A stretch of DNA of 9,234 nt from Bacteroidota bacterium (GCA_023433225.1 JAEZDQ010000125.1:1-9234), one strand, 5' to 3'; shown: positions 1 to 5,482, numbered from the stretch's first letter. The notes: generated from the letters alone by a model not told the origin. A program made the numbers and translations.

Positions 1-243
1 AGTCAAGATGCCGACTTCTTTGTAAAACATCGGGTCTCCGGCCGCTGAACCCAAACCGATTATGACGACCAATTCAAATATGGAAAGTTGTTTAACACTC
101 CGTTTTCCGAGGATTCTCAACGCTAAGATGATGATGAGAAACATCAGCCCGGTGCGCAAGACTACTTCCCAAAGGAATGCCCATTCTTCTTCTCCGACGA
201 AGATTTCTTTCCATTCGAGTTGAGCTAAGATAAACGAGGGCAT
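1..243 (-). CDS. DUF421 / YetF-family membrane protein, N-terminal part (runs off left edge)
   Basis: Reading the minus strand from the ATG at 243-241 gives 81 uninterrupted codons to the window edge, so the 3' part is missing. After a short polar N-terminus (MPSFILAQLEWKEIF) there is a hydrophobic segment (about residues 26-45, VVLRTGLMFLIIILALRILG), then GKRSVKQLS and a second hydrophobic stretch, FELVVIIGLGSAAGDPMFY. The order 'RxxxxxxxxxxxLRxLGKRxxxQLSxFELVVxIxLGSAAGDP' is the recognisable start of DUF421 proteins (YetF/YcaP type), which have an N-terminal transmembrane region and a C-terminal soluble domain, here outside the window. The biochemical role of the family is not firmly established. 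The gene lies 78 bp downstream of the TPR/AraC regulator on the same strand. A TTACTTTTTG sequence about 25-35 bp before the ATG resembles a Bacteroidetes -7 element imperfectly, so it may have its own promoter. Confidence 0.85.
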   Translation of the reverse strand, partial: MPSFILAQLEWKEIFVGEEEWAFLWEVVLRTGLMFLIIILALRILGKRSVKQLSIFELVVIIGLGSAAGDPMFYKEVGILT

Positions 244-321
244 AAAGAATTTTCGAAATCGAAATTCAAAAAGTAAGCCAAAAATTTCTTAAAAATTAAC
301 GGAAAAACGAAGTAATTAGGT

Positions 322-2073
322 TTATAATATCGCTGTAACCGGCGTTCCTTCCTCCAATTCTTTTTTACGATTCACGATAAAATCCTTCGGCCTGATGTGG
401 TTGATTTTATAAAATACATTGGAAAAAACTTGCCTAGAACTAAAGCCTGCTTTCTCTGCCAAAGCTTCGATGGAGTGATTGAGGTAAATTTTATCTTGGT
501 ACAACAATCTGGTAATGTAGTTAATACGTAAAGTGTTGATGTATTGGTTGAAATTCATCCCTTTGTTGTCGTTGATGATTTGGGAAAGATAGGCAGTATT
601 GGTTTTGAGCATTGAGGCCAATTTGGCTTGGGTCAGGTCACTGGCGAGAAATTTCTCATTGCTTTCAAAAAAAGCGAGTTTTTGTAAAATTTCCTTGGCC
701 AAATCAGAACCTTGCAAATTAGTGGATGGGATGGGTTTAATGGTTGGGTTTAGCTGTACCACAGTACTTTCCTCTTGTATTTTTTGAATCAGTTTAACAT
801 AGTTTGCTTTGATCTGCCGGTTTTTCCTGTGTTGGAAATATACCATTAACATCAACCCAAAGATTAAAATGCTTGAAATGACCAATGCATTTGAACTCCA
901 TTTGTTTTTGGAAACCAAAGTATCTTTTTCTCTTTGGAGGTTGTGGGTGTCGTATTCTTTTGAGATTTTTTGGGATAAATACCGAAAATCTGACATAAAA
1001 TATTCATCAGCTTTTAACAATTGGTTGGTGTAATACAACTGCTTTTCAAGGTTATTGGTTTCTTTGTAATGGCTGATCAACATTTCATAGGATTTACGCA
1101 GTTCAGGCAAAAGAAAATTATTTTTATTGAAATTAGAATCGATTTTGTTTAAGAAATTATACCCCAATTCCTCGTTTCCGCTCTCAATCAGGCTGTTGCC
1201 TATATAATAATGGATAACAGAAATTTGCGCGAAATCATTGGTTTGCTGAACTCCGTTCAATGATTTTTTTAGATAGGAAAGCGCGTCTGCGAATTTTTTC
1301 CGGTTATAAAGTTGTATGCCTTTCCATTTGTAAAAATAACTTTGTTCCAATTGGAATTCATCCGTAGAAGGTGTATGCGTTAAGCCGACCTGAATCAAGG
1401 AATCAACTGTTTTATAATTTTTTAAATTGTAATGGAAGTTAATGGATTGATGGAGGCTGTTCAAATAGCCTTTTTGGTTGTTAAACCGAATGTTGGAATG
1501 GGTACCGTCATTTTTGAACTCATCTTCAAAATATTGGATACAATTATCCAAAAGCGCAATGGCTTCCTCATTGTAACCCAAATAACCTTTTACGATAGCT
1601 AATTGATATTCAATTCTTGTCTTTAAATATAAATCTTCTATGTTCTCAGCATATTTATGAGCACTCAGGTATTCATTGAGGGCTTTTTGATATTGTTTAT
1701 GGTTGAAATAATATAAACTCCCTTTAGACAAATAAGCTTTAGCTATAAAATCATTTTTATAACTCCGTTTAGCTGCTATTAGAGCACTATCCGCATAAAG
1801 TATTTTATTGTCGGCAGAAAAGTAAATAGCGTCAATGTATCCTCGAGATAATTGAGAATAGTTTTTTTCGCTTTTCGCTTTTTCAATAAAAGGTTGGAGG
1901 TATTTAAAAGCAATAATATTATTTTCCTCAAATGACATATATTTTTCCCTTAATTTATCATAATTGGATAAATTTTTTGCATCATATTGTTGTGAAAACA
2001 AGAGAGGGGAATTCAAGAAAACAAATGAAAAAAAGAAAAAGAGATAGGTTTTCATCAGTTTAAACTTAACCAT
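322..2073 (-). CDS. Membrane-anchored TPR-domain transcriptional regulator with AraC-type HTH
   Basis: A 583-residue one-component regulator. An N-terminal hydrophobic signal segment (about residues 8-27, ending FLNSPLLFSQQ) is followed by a long alpha-helical region rich in Tyr/Leu/Ala pairs (about 40-375; for example HKQYQKALNEYLSAHKYAE and RKKFADALSYLKKSL) that reads as degenerate TPR repeats. One transmembrane helix follows (about 395-413, ALVISSILIFGLMLMVYF) with basic residues HRKNRQ after it. The C-terminus holds two AraC-type helix-turn-helix units: about 480-505 (TQAKLASMLKTNTAYLSQII) and 534-565 (SIEALAEKAGFSSRQVFSNVF, then RPKDF). This predicts periplasmic TPRs sensing a ligand or protein and a cytoplasmic DNA-binding domain, an architecture common in Flavobacteriia. 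The start may instead be Met7 (2055), which gives a more typical signal peptide (MKTYLFFFF); neither start has a Shine-Dalgarno. It is divergent from the repeat lipoprotein, which suggests that gene as a target. The ligand is unknown. Confidence 0.9.
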   Translation of the reverse strand: MVKFKLMKTYLFFFFSFVFLNSPLLFSQQYDAKNLSNYDKLREKYMSFEENNIIAFKYLQPFIEKAKSEKNYSQLSRGYIDAIYFSADNKILYADSALIAAKRSYKNDFIAKAYLSKGSLYYFNHKQYQKALNEYLSAHKYAENIEDLYLKTRIEYQLAIVKGYLGYNEEAIALLDNCIQYFEDEFKNDGTHSNIRFNNQKGYLNSLHQSINFHYNLKNYKTVDSLIQVGLTHTPSTDEFQLEQSYFYKWKGIQLYNRKKFADALSYLKKSLNGVQQTNDFAQISVIHYYIGNSLIESGNEELGYNFLNKIDSNFNKNNFLLPELRKSYEMLISHYKETNNLEKQLYYTNQLLKADEYFMSDFRYLSQKISKEYDTHNLQREKDTLVSKNKWSSNALVISSILIFGLMLMVYFQHRKNRQIKANYVKLIQKIQEESTVVQLNPTIKPIPSTNLQGSDLAKEILQKLAFFESNEKFLASDLTQAKLASMLKTNTAYLSQIINDNKGMNFNQYINTLRINYITRLLYQDKIYLNHSIEALAEKAGFSSRQVFSNVFYKINHIRPKDFIVNRKKELEEGTPVTAIL

Positions 2074-2098
2074 TTTTGATGGGTGTGAAAGTATTTTT

Positions 2099-2106
2099 CA
2101 AATTTA
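2099..2106 (-). promoter_or_regulatory. Candidate -7 element of the TPR/AraC regulator promoter
   Basis: On the minus strand this reads TAAATTTG, an exact match to the Bacteroidetes -7 consensus TAnnTTTG. It would place the transcript start near 2092, about 20 bases before the ATG at 2073. No good TTG/TTTG is found 17-23 bases further upstream (the nearest is TGTTAA), so the call rests on the -7 box alone. Confidence 0.4.
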
Positions 2107-2204
2107 GTCATTTTTTTGACTCTATATTTAACATTTAAATTAACACACCGTTTTTGGTTCATAAATGATTGATAGAATACATTTTGTATTGCATATTTTG
2201 TGGG

Positions 2205-2240
2205 AATGATTTATAAATCATTACGTCACGATTTATAAAT
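2205..2240. promoter_or_regulatory. Paired palindromic motif, candidate operator between the divergent genes
   Basis: Positions 2205-2222 read AATGATTTATAAATCATT, a perfect 18-bp palindrome. A second copy of its core, GATTTATAAAT, lies at 2230-2240. The two copies (2208 and 2230) are 22 bp apart, about two helical turns, so a dimer or pair of dimers would sit on the same DNA face. They lie just upstream of the promoter at 2259-2287, where an activator would bind. ATAAATGATT at 2161-2170 matches the right half of the palindrome (2213-2222) at 9 of 10 bases, and an unrelated 6-bp dyad, AATACA-TTT-TGTATT, sits at 2176-2190. Binding by the adjacent AraC-type regulator is inferred from position only. 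Confidence 0.5.
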
Positions 2241-2258
2241 AAGAGCCACAACCTATTG

Positions 2259-2287
2259 TTTGTAAGGGTGTTATGATAATACATTTG
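2259..2287 (+). promoter_or_regulatory. Consensus Bacteroidetes promoter of the repeat lipoprotein
   Basis: TTTG at 2259-2262 and TACATTTG at 2280-2287 (an exact TAnnTTTG) are separated by 17 bases, within the 17-23 range known for the primary Bacteroidetes sigma factor. Transcription would begin near 2294, leaving a leader of about 13 A/T-rich bases before the ATG at 2307, with no Shine-Dalgarno. It is the best-matched promoter in the window. Confidence 0.75.
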
Positions 2288-2306
2288 CAAATATAAATTA
2301 AAATCT

Positions 2307-2732
2307 ATGAAAAAGTCACTTTTATTAATTTCCGCTTCAATCTTGATGGTTACAATAGGATGTCAGAGCGATGACGATGAATTTTATATGGAAGCCCAAT
2401 ATAAAAACGATGTTGAAAAAGGCTACGCGGAATCATTAAACAGTTTACAAGAAAATACCGAAAATGATAAAGGTGTATTAACAATTTCTGATTCGATTCC
2501 GGATAAAGATTTAATTCCTTGGAGAGATTCAAATTCCGAGAATCAATTTCAGCAGGAAAATACAATTTCGAATAAAGGAGTAAAGACGATTTCCGATTCC
2601 ATTCCGGATAAGGATTTAATTCCATGGAGAGGAACCCAAAATCAAAATAATAATTCTACTATAGAAAGTAAGGGTGAGAAAACAATTTCTGATTCAATTC
2701 CGGACAAAGATTTAATACCATGGAAGATTTAA
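2307..2732 (+). CDS. Predicted surface-exposed lipoprotein with three identical 14-residue repeats
   Basis: A 141-residue protein that I do not recognise as a known family. Residues 1-18 form a lipoprotein signal peptide (two lysines, hydrophobic LLLISASILMV, lipobox T-I-G-C with Cys19). The residues after the cysteine, QSDDDE, resemble the acidic lipoprotein export signal that sends Bacteroidetes lipoproteins to the cell surface. The rest is polar, Asn/Gln/Glu-rich and probably disordered, apart from three copies of TISDSIPDKDLIPW at residues 59-72, 94-107 and 126-139. Each copy follows KG(V/E)(L/K) and ends in Arg or Lys; the last finishes two residues before the C-terminus. Linkers of about 18-21 residues separate them. 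There are no cysteines besides Cys19 and no catalytic motif. Possible roles are a repeated binding epitope, a peptide precursor or a surface decoration; none can be chosen from sequence. It has its own strong promoter and is divergent from a membrane-bound regulator. Confidence 0.88.
   Translation: MKKSLLLISASILMVTIGCQSDDDEFYMEAQYKNDVEKGYAESLNSLQENTENDKGVLTISDSIPDKDLIPWRDSNSENQFQQENTISNKGVKTISDSIPDKDLIPWRGTQNQNNNSTIESKGEKTISDSIPDKDLIPWKI
2481..2723 (+). repeat. Three spaced 42-bp repeats encoding TISDSIPDKDLIPW
   Basis: The copies are 2481-2522, 2586-2627 and 2682-2723. All encode the same 14 residues, but 7 of the 14 codons vary between copies (Thr aca/acg, Ser tct/tcc, Ser tcg/tcc/tca, Asp gat/gac, Lys aaa/aag, Ile att/ata, Pro cct/cca) and every change is synonymous. 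Similarity extends upstream into the linker: ENTENDKG, ENTISNKG and NSTIESKG precede copies 1, 2 and 3. Confidence 0.95.
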
Positions 2733-2787
2733 TTTTTAATTTAAGTGAATTTTTTATAACAAATTATAAGGAGGTTTAGGTAGGCCG

Positions 2788-2901
2788 GTGGATTTAAAGG
2801 CGATAAAAAAGGTATCGTTTGTACACATTTCACAAGACGTCAATAAGTCCATCGGCTTTTTAAAGATAAAAAACATTCATTATCAAGAACATCAGTGTTA
2901 G
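2788..2901 (+). CDS. Possible 37-codon small ORF in the intergenic region (doubtful)
   Basis: This is the only candidate coding content in the 2733-2926 gap. A GTG at 2788 opens a frame to TAG at 2899-2901 encoding a basic 37-residue peptide (VDLKAIKKVSFVHISQDVNK, then SIGFLKIKNIHYQEHQC). It is preceded by AAGGAGG at 2768-2774, unusually close to the classical Shine-Dalgarno for this organism group, but 13 bases upstream, longer than ideal. The frame is open back to a TAA at 2767-2769, so it could also be the decayed end of an older gene. I recognise no family. The GTG start, the spacing and the short length all argue for caution. Confidence 0.18.
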   Translation: MDLKAIKKVSFVHISQDVNKSIGFLKIKNIHYQEHQC

Positions 2902-2926
2902 TTTAAATAAATATTAGAAAAGCAGG

Positions 2927-2959
2927 CAGAGGGGACAATTTATTGTCCCCTCTGTTTTT
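2927..2959. terminator. Bidirectional terminator between the repeat lipoprotein and aat
   Basis: A perfect 12-bp stem, CAGAGGGGACAA / TTGTCCCCTCTG (2927-2938 and 2943-2954), has a 4-base loop and is followed on the plus strand by TTTTT (2955-2959). On the minus strand it begins right after the aat stop codon and is followed by CCTGCTTTTC, a weaker T-run. It can serve both convergent genes. Confidence 0.85.
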
Positions 2960-3587
2960 ATATCAGATAGGTTAGAAATGCTTCGGCCTCTATGTTTCTT
3001 GCGCCTAAACTCGCCAAGTGGGACGTGTAAACTTGGCAATCAATAAGATGGTATTGAGAACTGTATTTTTGCACAAAATGGATGAATCCTGCTTTGGATG
3101 CGTTCGGAACCTTTGCGAACATACTTTCGCCGCAAAAAATATTTTTCCCTATTACACCATAAAAACCGCCTACTAATTCGTCGTTTTGCCAAATTTCGAC
3201 GCTTTTTGCTTTTCCGGCGTGGTGAAGTTCAATGTAGGCTTTCTTCATTTCCTCATTTATCCAAGTCCCATTTTGCCCTGGACGTTTTATTTTCTGGCAA
3301 TGATCAATCACCTCTTCAAAGCGTTGGTCTTCCGTAAATTCAAAAATTTGATTTCGCAGGAGTTTAGCCATTGATTTGGAGATTATCAATTCTGAGGGAA
3401 ACAAAACAAACCGAGGATTCGGAAACCACCAAAGTATCGGTTCGTTCTCATTATACCAAGGAAAAACACCTAACTGATAGGCCAATTTCAGTCTTTCTAC
3501 ACTCAAATCTCCACCAACAGCTATAATCCCACTCGTATGGGTTTGCTCGTAAGCAGGAAACCAAATTCTCTCATCCAACAAATTCAT
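2958..3587 (-). CDS. aat: Leucyl/phenylalanyl-tRNA--protein transferase
   Basis: This 209-residue cytoplasmic enzyme transfers Leu or Phe from aminoacyl-tRNA to the N-terminal Lys or Arg of proteins, creating N-degrons read by the ClpS/Clp protease pathway. Family motifs are intact along its length: WFP (9-11), GIIAVGGDLSVERLKLAYQL (20-39) continuing GVFPWY, the tryptophan pair and WWFPNPRFVLFP (53-64), RPGQNGTWI (102-110), AYIELHHAGKAKSVEIW (117-133) and LVGGFYGVIGKNIFCGESMF (138-157) continuing AKVPNASKAGF. The length suits the short Bacteroidetes form. I chose the ATG at 3587-3585; the codon just before it is TTG, which could only add one residue. A TACTTTTG box 17 bases upstream and a terminator between it and csbD indicate that it is transcribed on its own. 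Confidence 0.96.
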   Translation of the reverse strand: MNLLDERIWFPAYEQTHTSGIIAVGGDLSVERLKLAYQLGVFPWYNENEPILWWFPNPRFVLFPSELIISKSMAKLLRNQIFEFTEDQRFEEVIDHCQKIKRPGQNGTWINEEMKKAYIELHHAGKAKSVEIWQNDELVGGFYGVIGKNIFCGESMFAKVPNASKAGFIHFVQKYSSQYHLIDCQVYTSHLASLGARNIEAEAFLTYLI

Positions 3588-3603
3588 CAAAGAAATTTGT
3601 TAT

Positions 3604-3611
3604 CAAAAGTA
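3604..3611 (-). promoter_or_regulatory. Candidate -7 element of the aat promoter
   Basis: The minus strand reads TACTTTTG, an exact TAnnTTTG, placing transcription start near 3597 and giving a leader of about 10 bases before the aat ATG. The upstream -33 region has only T-rich sequence without a clear TTG. It lies just downstream of the csbD terminator, as expected for an independent transcript. Confidence 0.45.
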
Positions 3612-3633
3612 TAAACTTATAACATACTTAATA

Positions 3634-3666
3634 AAATTCCCTTCTCTTTTTGGGAGAAGGGAATTT
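3634..3666 (-). terminator. Terminator downstream of csbD
   Basis: A perfect 13-bp stem, AAATTCCCTTCTC / GAGAAGGGAATTT (3634-3646 and 3654-3666), with a 7-base loop begins 24 bp after the csbD stop. The minus strand continues TATTAAG, so the T-tract is the short AATTTTATT at the stem base. Its position between csbD and aat supports separate transcription. Confidence 0.75.
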
Positions 3667-3690
3667 GAACATACAGATTTAGATAGGTGG

Positions 3691-3882
3691 TTAATCTTCC
3701 CAATCCTTGATTTCTTGTTCAATCTGCTCTTTCGTTCTGCCGGATTTTTCTTGGATTCTACCAATTACTTCGTCAAATTTTCCTTCCGCAAAAGACGCAT
3801 CGTCATTAAACCATTCTCCATACTTTTGCTTGAACGAACCTTTGATGCGGTTCCATTTTCCTTCTAACTCTAATCTGTCCAT
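3691..3882 (-). CDS. CsbD-family small stress-response protein
   Basis: A 63-residue, highly charged soluble protein with the CsbD fold pattern: an N-terminal LELEGKWNRIKGSFKQKYGE (4-23), a short turn with WFNDDASFAEGK (24-35), and a C-terminal FDEVIGRIQEKSGRTKEQIE (36-55) ending in DWED. The repeated 'G(K/R)xxxxKGxxK' and 'EGKxDExxGxIQEKxG' patterns are the family signature, and the length is typical. CsbD proteins are induced by general or cell-wall stress in other bacteria; their molecular function is unknown. It is followed by a terminator and is divergent from the flavin reductase-like gene, so it is probably monocistronic. I see no TAnnTTTG box upstream, which may mean it uses an alternative sigma factor (inference). 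Confidence 0.93.
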   Translation of the reverse strand: MDRLELEGKWNRIKGSFKQKYGEWFNDDASFAEGKFDEVIGRIQEKSGRTKEQIEQEIKDWED

Positions 3883-3980
3883 AACTATTGATTTTATGAT
3901 TAATGATTAGAATTAAGCAAGGATTAATCCAAAAAAGTTGACTGATGCCTAAATTCTTGTTAAATTTTAAACAAACATTG

Positions 3981-3994
3981 TTGACATAGGTCAA
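3981..3994. promoter_or_regulatory. Inverted repeat TTGAC-N4-GTCAA in the csbD / flavin reductase intergenic region
   Basis: TTGACATAGGTCAA has perfect 5-bp half-sites around a 4-base spacer and lies 23 bp upstream of the candidate -7 box of the divergent gene. Its size suits a dimeric regulator, but no regulator gene is adjacent and 5-bp half-sites can arise by chance. Confidence 0.3.
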
Positions 3995-4016
3995 TTAATA
4001 TTGTGTTGGAACTTTG

Positions 4017-4024
4017 TATTTTTG
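4017..4024 (+). promoter_or_regulatory. Candidate -7 element of the flavin reductase-like gene
   Basis: TATTTTTG is an exact TAnnTTTG and would start transcription near 4031, 11 bases before the ATG at 4042. This favours the ATG over the in-frame GTG at 4003, which would be upstream of the transcript. No clear -33 TTG is found at the expected distance. Confidence 0.45.
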
Positions 4025-4041
4025 AAGATTATAATTTAGAT

Positions 4042-4866
4042 ATGATTAAGACCATCGATACCTCCCTTGTTACCCCTGCCGAATCAATCCAATACCTTCA
4101 AAACGCAGTTGCGCCTCGCCCGATTGCGTTGGTCAGTACGGTAGATAAAGAAGGAAACGTCAACTTGAGCCCGTTTAGTTTTTTCAATGTATTCAGTTCC
4201 AATCCACCGGTATTGGTCTTTTCACCATCCAGAAGAGTCCGCGACACGACGACCAAACATACTTTGGAAAACATAGAACAAGTTAGAGAATGCGTCATCA
4301 ACACCGTTTCCTATGACATTGTTCACCAAAGTTCGCTTTCCAGTACCGAATATGAAAAAGGGGTCAATGAATTCCATAAGGCCGGTCTTACCGAAGTTCC
4401 TTCTTTAAAAGTAAAACCACCACGCGTGAAAGAATCCAAAGCTTCTTTTGAATGCAAAGTCCGGGATTTAATCTATTTGGGTGATGGGGGCGGAGCAGGA
4501 ACTTTGGTGATATGTGAAGTTTTGATGATTCATGTAGATGAATCGATTTTGAATGAAAGAGGTCTGATTGACACACGGAAAATCGATTTGGTCGGTCGGA
4601 TGGGGGAATCCTATTATACCCATTCCAATGGCGATTCTTTATTTGAAATCCCTAAACCTTTGGTTACAAAAGGAATTGGCGTGGATGCCTTGCCCGATGA
4701 AATCCGAATGAGCAAAATCCTTTCTGGGAATGACCTTGCCATGCTTGGAAACGTGGAAATTCTTTTGGGAGAGTCTTTTAAAAATGATGAAATCACGCAT
4801 CAACACGCGAAAGATCTTTTAAAAGACGGCGATGTGGAAGGTGCCTGGAATATTTTGAGGAAATAA
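4042..4866 (+). CDS. Flavin reductase-like FMN-binding protein (DIM6/NTAB type)
   Basis: A 274-residue cytoplasmic protein with the flavin reductase-like split-barrel fold, which binds FMN. Recognisable blocks are NAVAPRPIALVSTVDKEGNV (21-40), NLSPFSFFNVFSSNPPVLVF (41-60), then SPSRRVRDTTTKHTLEN, ECVINTVSYDIVHQSSLSST (83-102), EYEKGVNEFHKAGLTEVPS (103-121) and VKPPRVKESKASFECKV (124-140), followed by a Gly-rich turn (LGDGGGAGTLVICEV, 146-160). NLSPFSFF and RDTTKHT-type segments are usual flavin and phosphate contacts in the family. The C-terminus (about 200-274: FEIPKPL, GIGVDALPDEIRMSK, GNDLAMLGNVE) is an extension seen in long Bacteroidetes members. The substrate is unknown. The frame is open from a GTG at 4003, but that would add 13 residues unlike the family start; MIKTID fits. 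It appears monocistronic. Confidence 0.92.
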   Translation: MIKTIDTSLVTPAESIQYLQNAVAPRPIALVSTVDKEGNVNLSPFSFFNVFSSNPPVLVFSPSRRVRDTTTKHTLENIEQVRECVINTVSYDIVHQSSLSSTEYEKGVNEFHKAGLTEVPSLKVKPPRVKESKASFECKVRDLIYLGDGGGAGTLVICEVLMIHVDESILNERGLIDTRKIDLVGRMGESYYTHSNGDSLFEIPKPLVTKGIGVDALPDEIRMSKILSGNDLAMLGNVEILLGESFKNDEITHQHAKDLLKDGDVEGAWNILRK

Positions 4867-4911
4867 ATAGATTTTATTTCTAAATTATTCTGGTTAAAAT
4901 TAACCAAAAGG

Positions 4912-4939
4912 TACAAGGATTTACGCGAGATTTACAAGG
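4912..4939. repeat. Short direct repeats (TACAAGG, GATTTAC)
   Basis: TACAAGG occurs at 4912-4918 and 4933-4939, and GATTTAC at 4918-4924 and 4929-4935 (11-bp period). The block lies between two convergent genes. It may be a remnant of a dispersed intergenic repeat, but nothing in this window shows another copy. Confidence 0.3.
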
Positions 4940-4951
4940 TTTGATGATGAT

Positions 4952-5482
4952 TTAATTAATCAATTTTAAATCTCTTTTTAATATTGTGTAATCTTCAATT
5001 AACTTATATCCATAATACTCCCAAAGAATGGTATCATAACTTAATGAATGAACAAATCCAGCATGTGAATAATAAGATTTGTCGAATCTAAATTCATGAA
5101 ACTTCTGAAAATAAAATTCTAAGCTTTTAATTTGAATTGAATCAAGGTCAATTTTTTTTGTAAACTCAATTGGTAAACTATCTCTTTTCAATGAATAATA
5201 GTAATCTAAGGAGTCACAATTGTATTTATATTTTATAAAAGTTCCTTGGATTTCATTTATACTATCAGACTCCAGAATTAACTTCTCTGTATGCCCACCC
5301 CATTCTCCGCAATCATCAAAAATTGTAGTAAGGGTAATAGGTAATAGTTCTTGAATTTTGGGTAATTCAATAGAATCTTTTTCAGAATCATTGATAGATG
5401 AAATTTTCTTAGTCTTGTCATTATTTTTACACGAAATGACAAAAATAAAAAGCATTAATAGTAGTAGTGGGTGAACTTTCAT
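4952..5482 (-). CDS. Small lipoprotein of unknown function with a DDCGEWGGH motif
   Basis: A 176-residue predicted lipoprotein: MKVHPLLLLMLFIFVISC ends in a lipobox (V-I-S-C, Cys18). The following residues, KNNDKTKK, are basic rather than acidic, so it lacks the surface-export pattern and probably faces the periplasm. A polar linker (about 19-40) leads to a globular region with DDCGEWGGHTEKL (56-68), YKYNCDSLDYYY (85-96) and an aromatic-rich C-terminus (YYSHAGFVHSLSYD, WEYYGYKLIEDY). The Cys-Gly-Glu-Trp-Gly-Gly-His cluster is the only striking motif; I cannot assign a family or activity. The frame is open upstream to an ATG at 5527, but that would put 15 residues before the signal peptide, so I start at 5482. 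It is visibly more AT-rich than glyS next to it (22% G+C in 5101-5160 against 47% in 6601-6660), suggesting an accessory gene. Confidence 0.85.
   Translation of the reverse strand: MKVHPLLLLMLFIFVISCKNNDKTKKISSINDSEKDSIELPKIQELLPITLTTIFDDCGEWGGHTEKLILESDSINEIQGTFIKYKYNCDSLDYYYSLKRDSLPIEFTKKIDLDSIQIKSLEFYFQKFHEFRFDKSYYSHAGFVHSLSYDTILWEYYGYKLIEDYTILKRDLKLIN

Noticed and set aside
2350..2625. 91-codon minus-strand open frame opposite the repeat lipoprotein
   Set aside because: It is a shadow of the repeated plus-strand codons. It has no promoter, no recognisable protein features, and overlaps a gene with clear codon-level selection.
2307..2732. Repeat lipoprotein as a RiPP precursor with repeated cores (graspetide-like, since the repeats have Ser/Thr and Asp)
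   Set aside because: The protein begins with a lipoprotein signal peptide rather than a leader peptide, and the window contains no ATP-grasp, radical-SAM, LanM-type or other modifying enzyme. It remains possible only if the enzymes are elsewhere.
4003..4041. GTG at 4003 as the start of the flavin reductase-like protein
   Set aside because: It would lie upstream of the predicted transcript start (TATTTTTG at 4017-4024) and add 13 residues unlike the family start; the ATG at 4042 gives MIKTID, as expected.
4891..4906. TGGTTA-AAAT-TAACCA hairpin after the flavin reductase-like gene as a terminator
   Set aside because: The 6-bp AT-rich stem has no T-tract on either strand (AAAAGG follows on plus, GAATAATT on minus), so I cannot support a terminator call.
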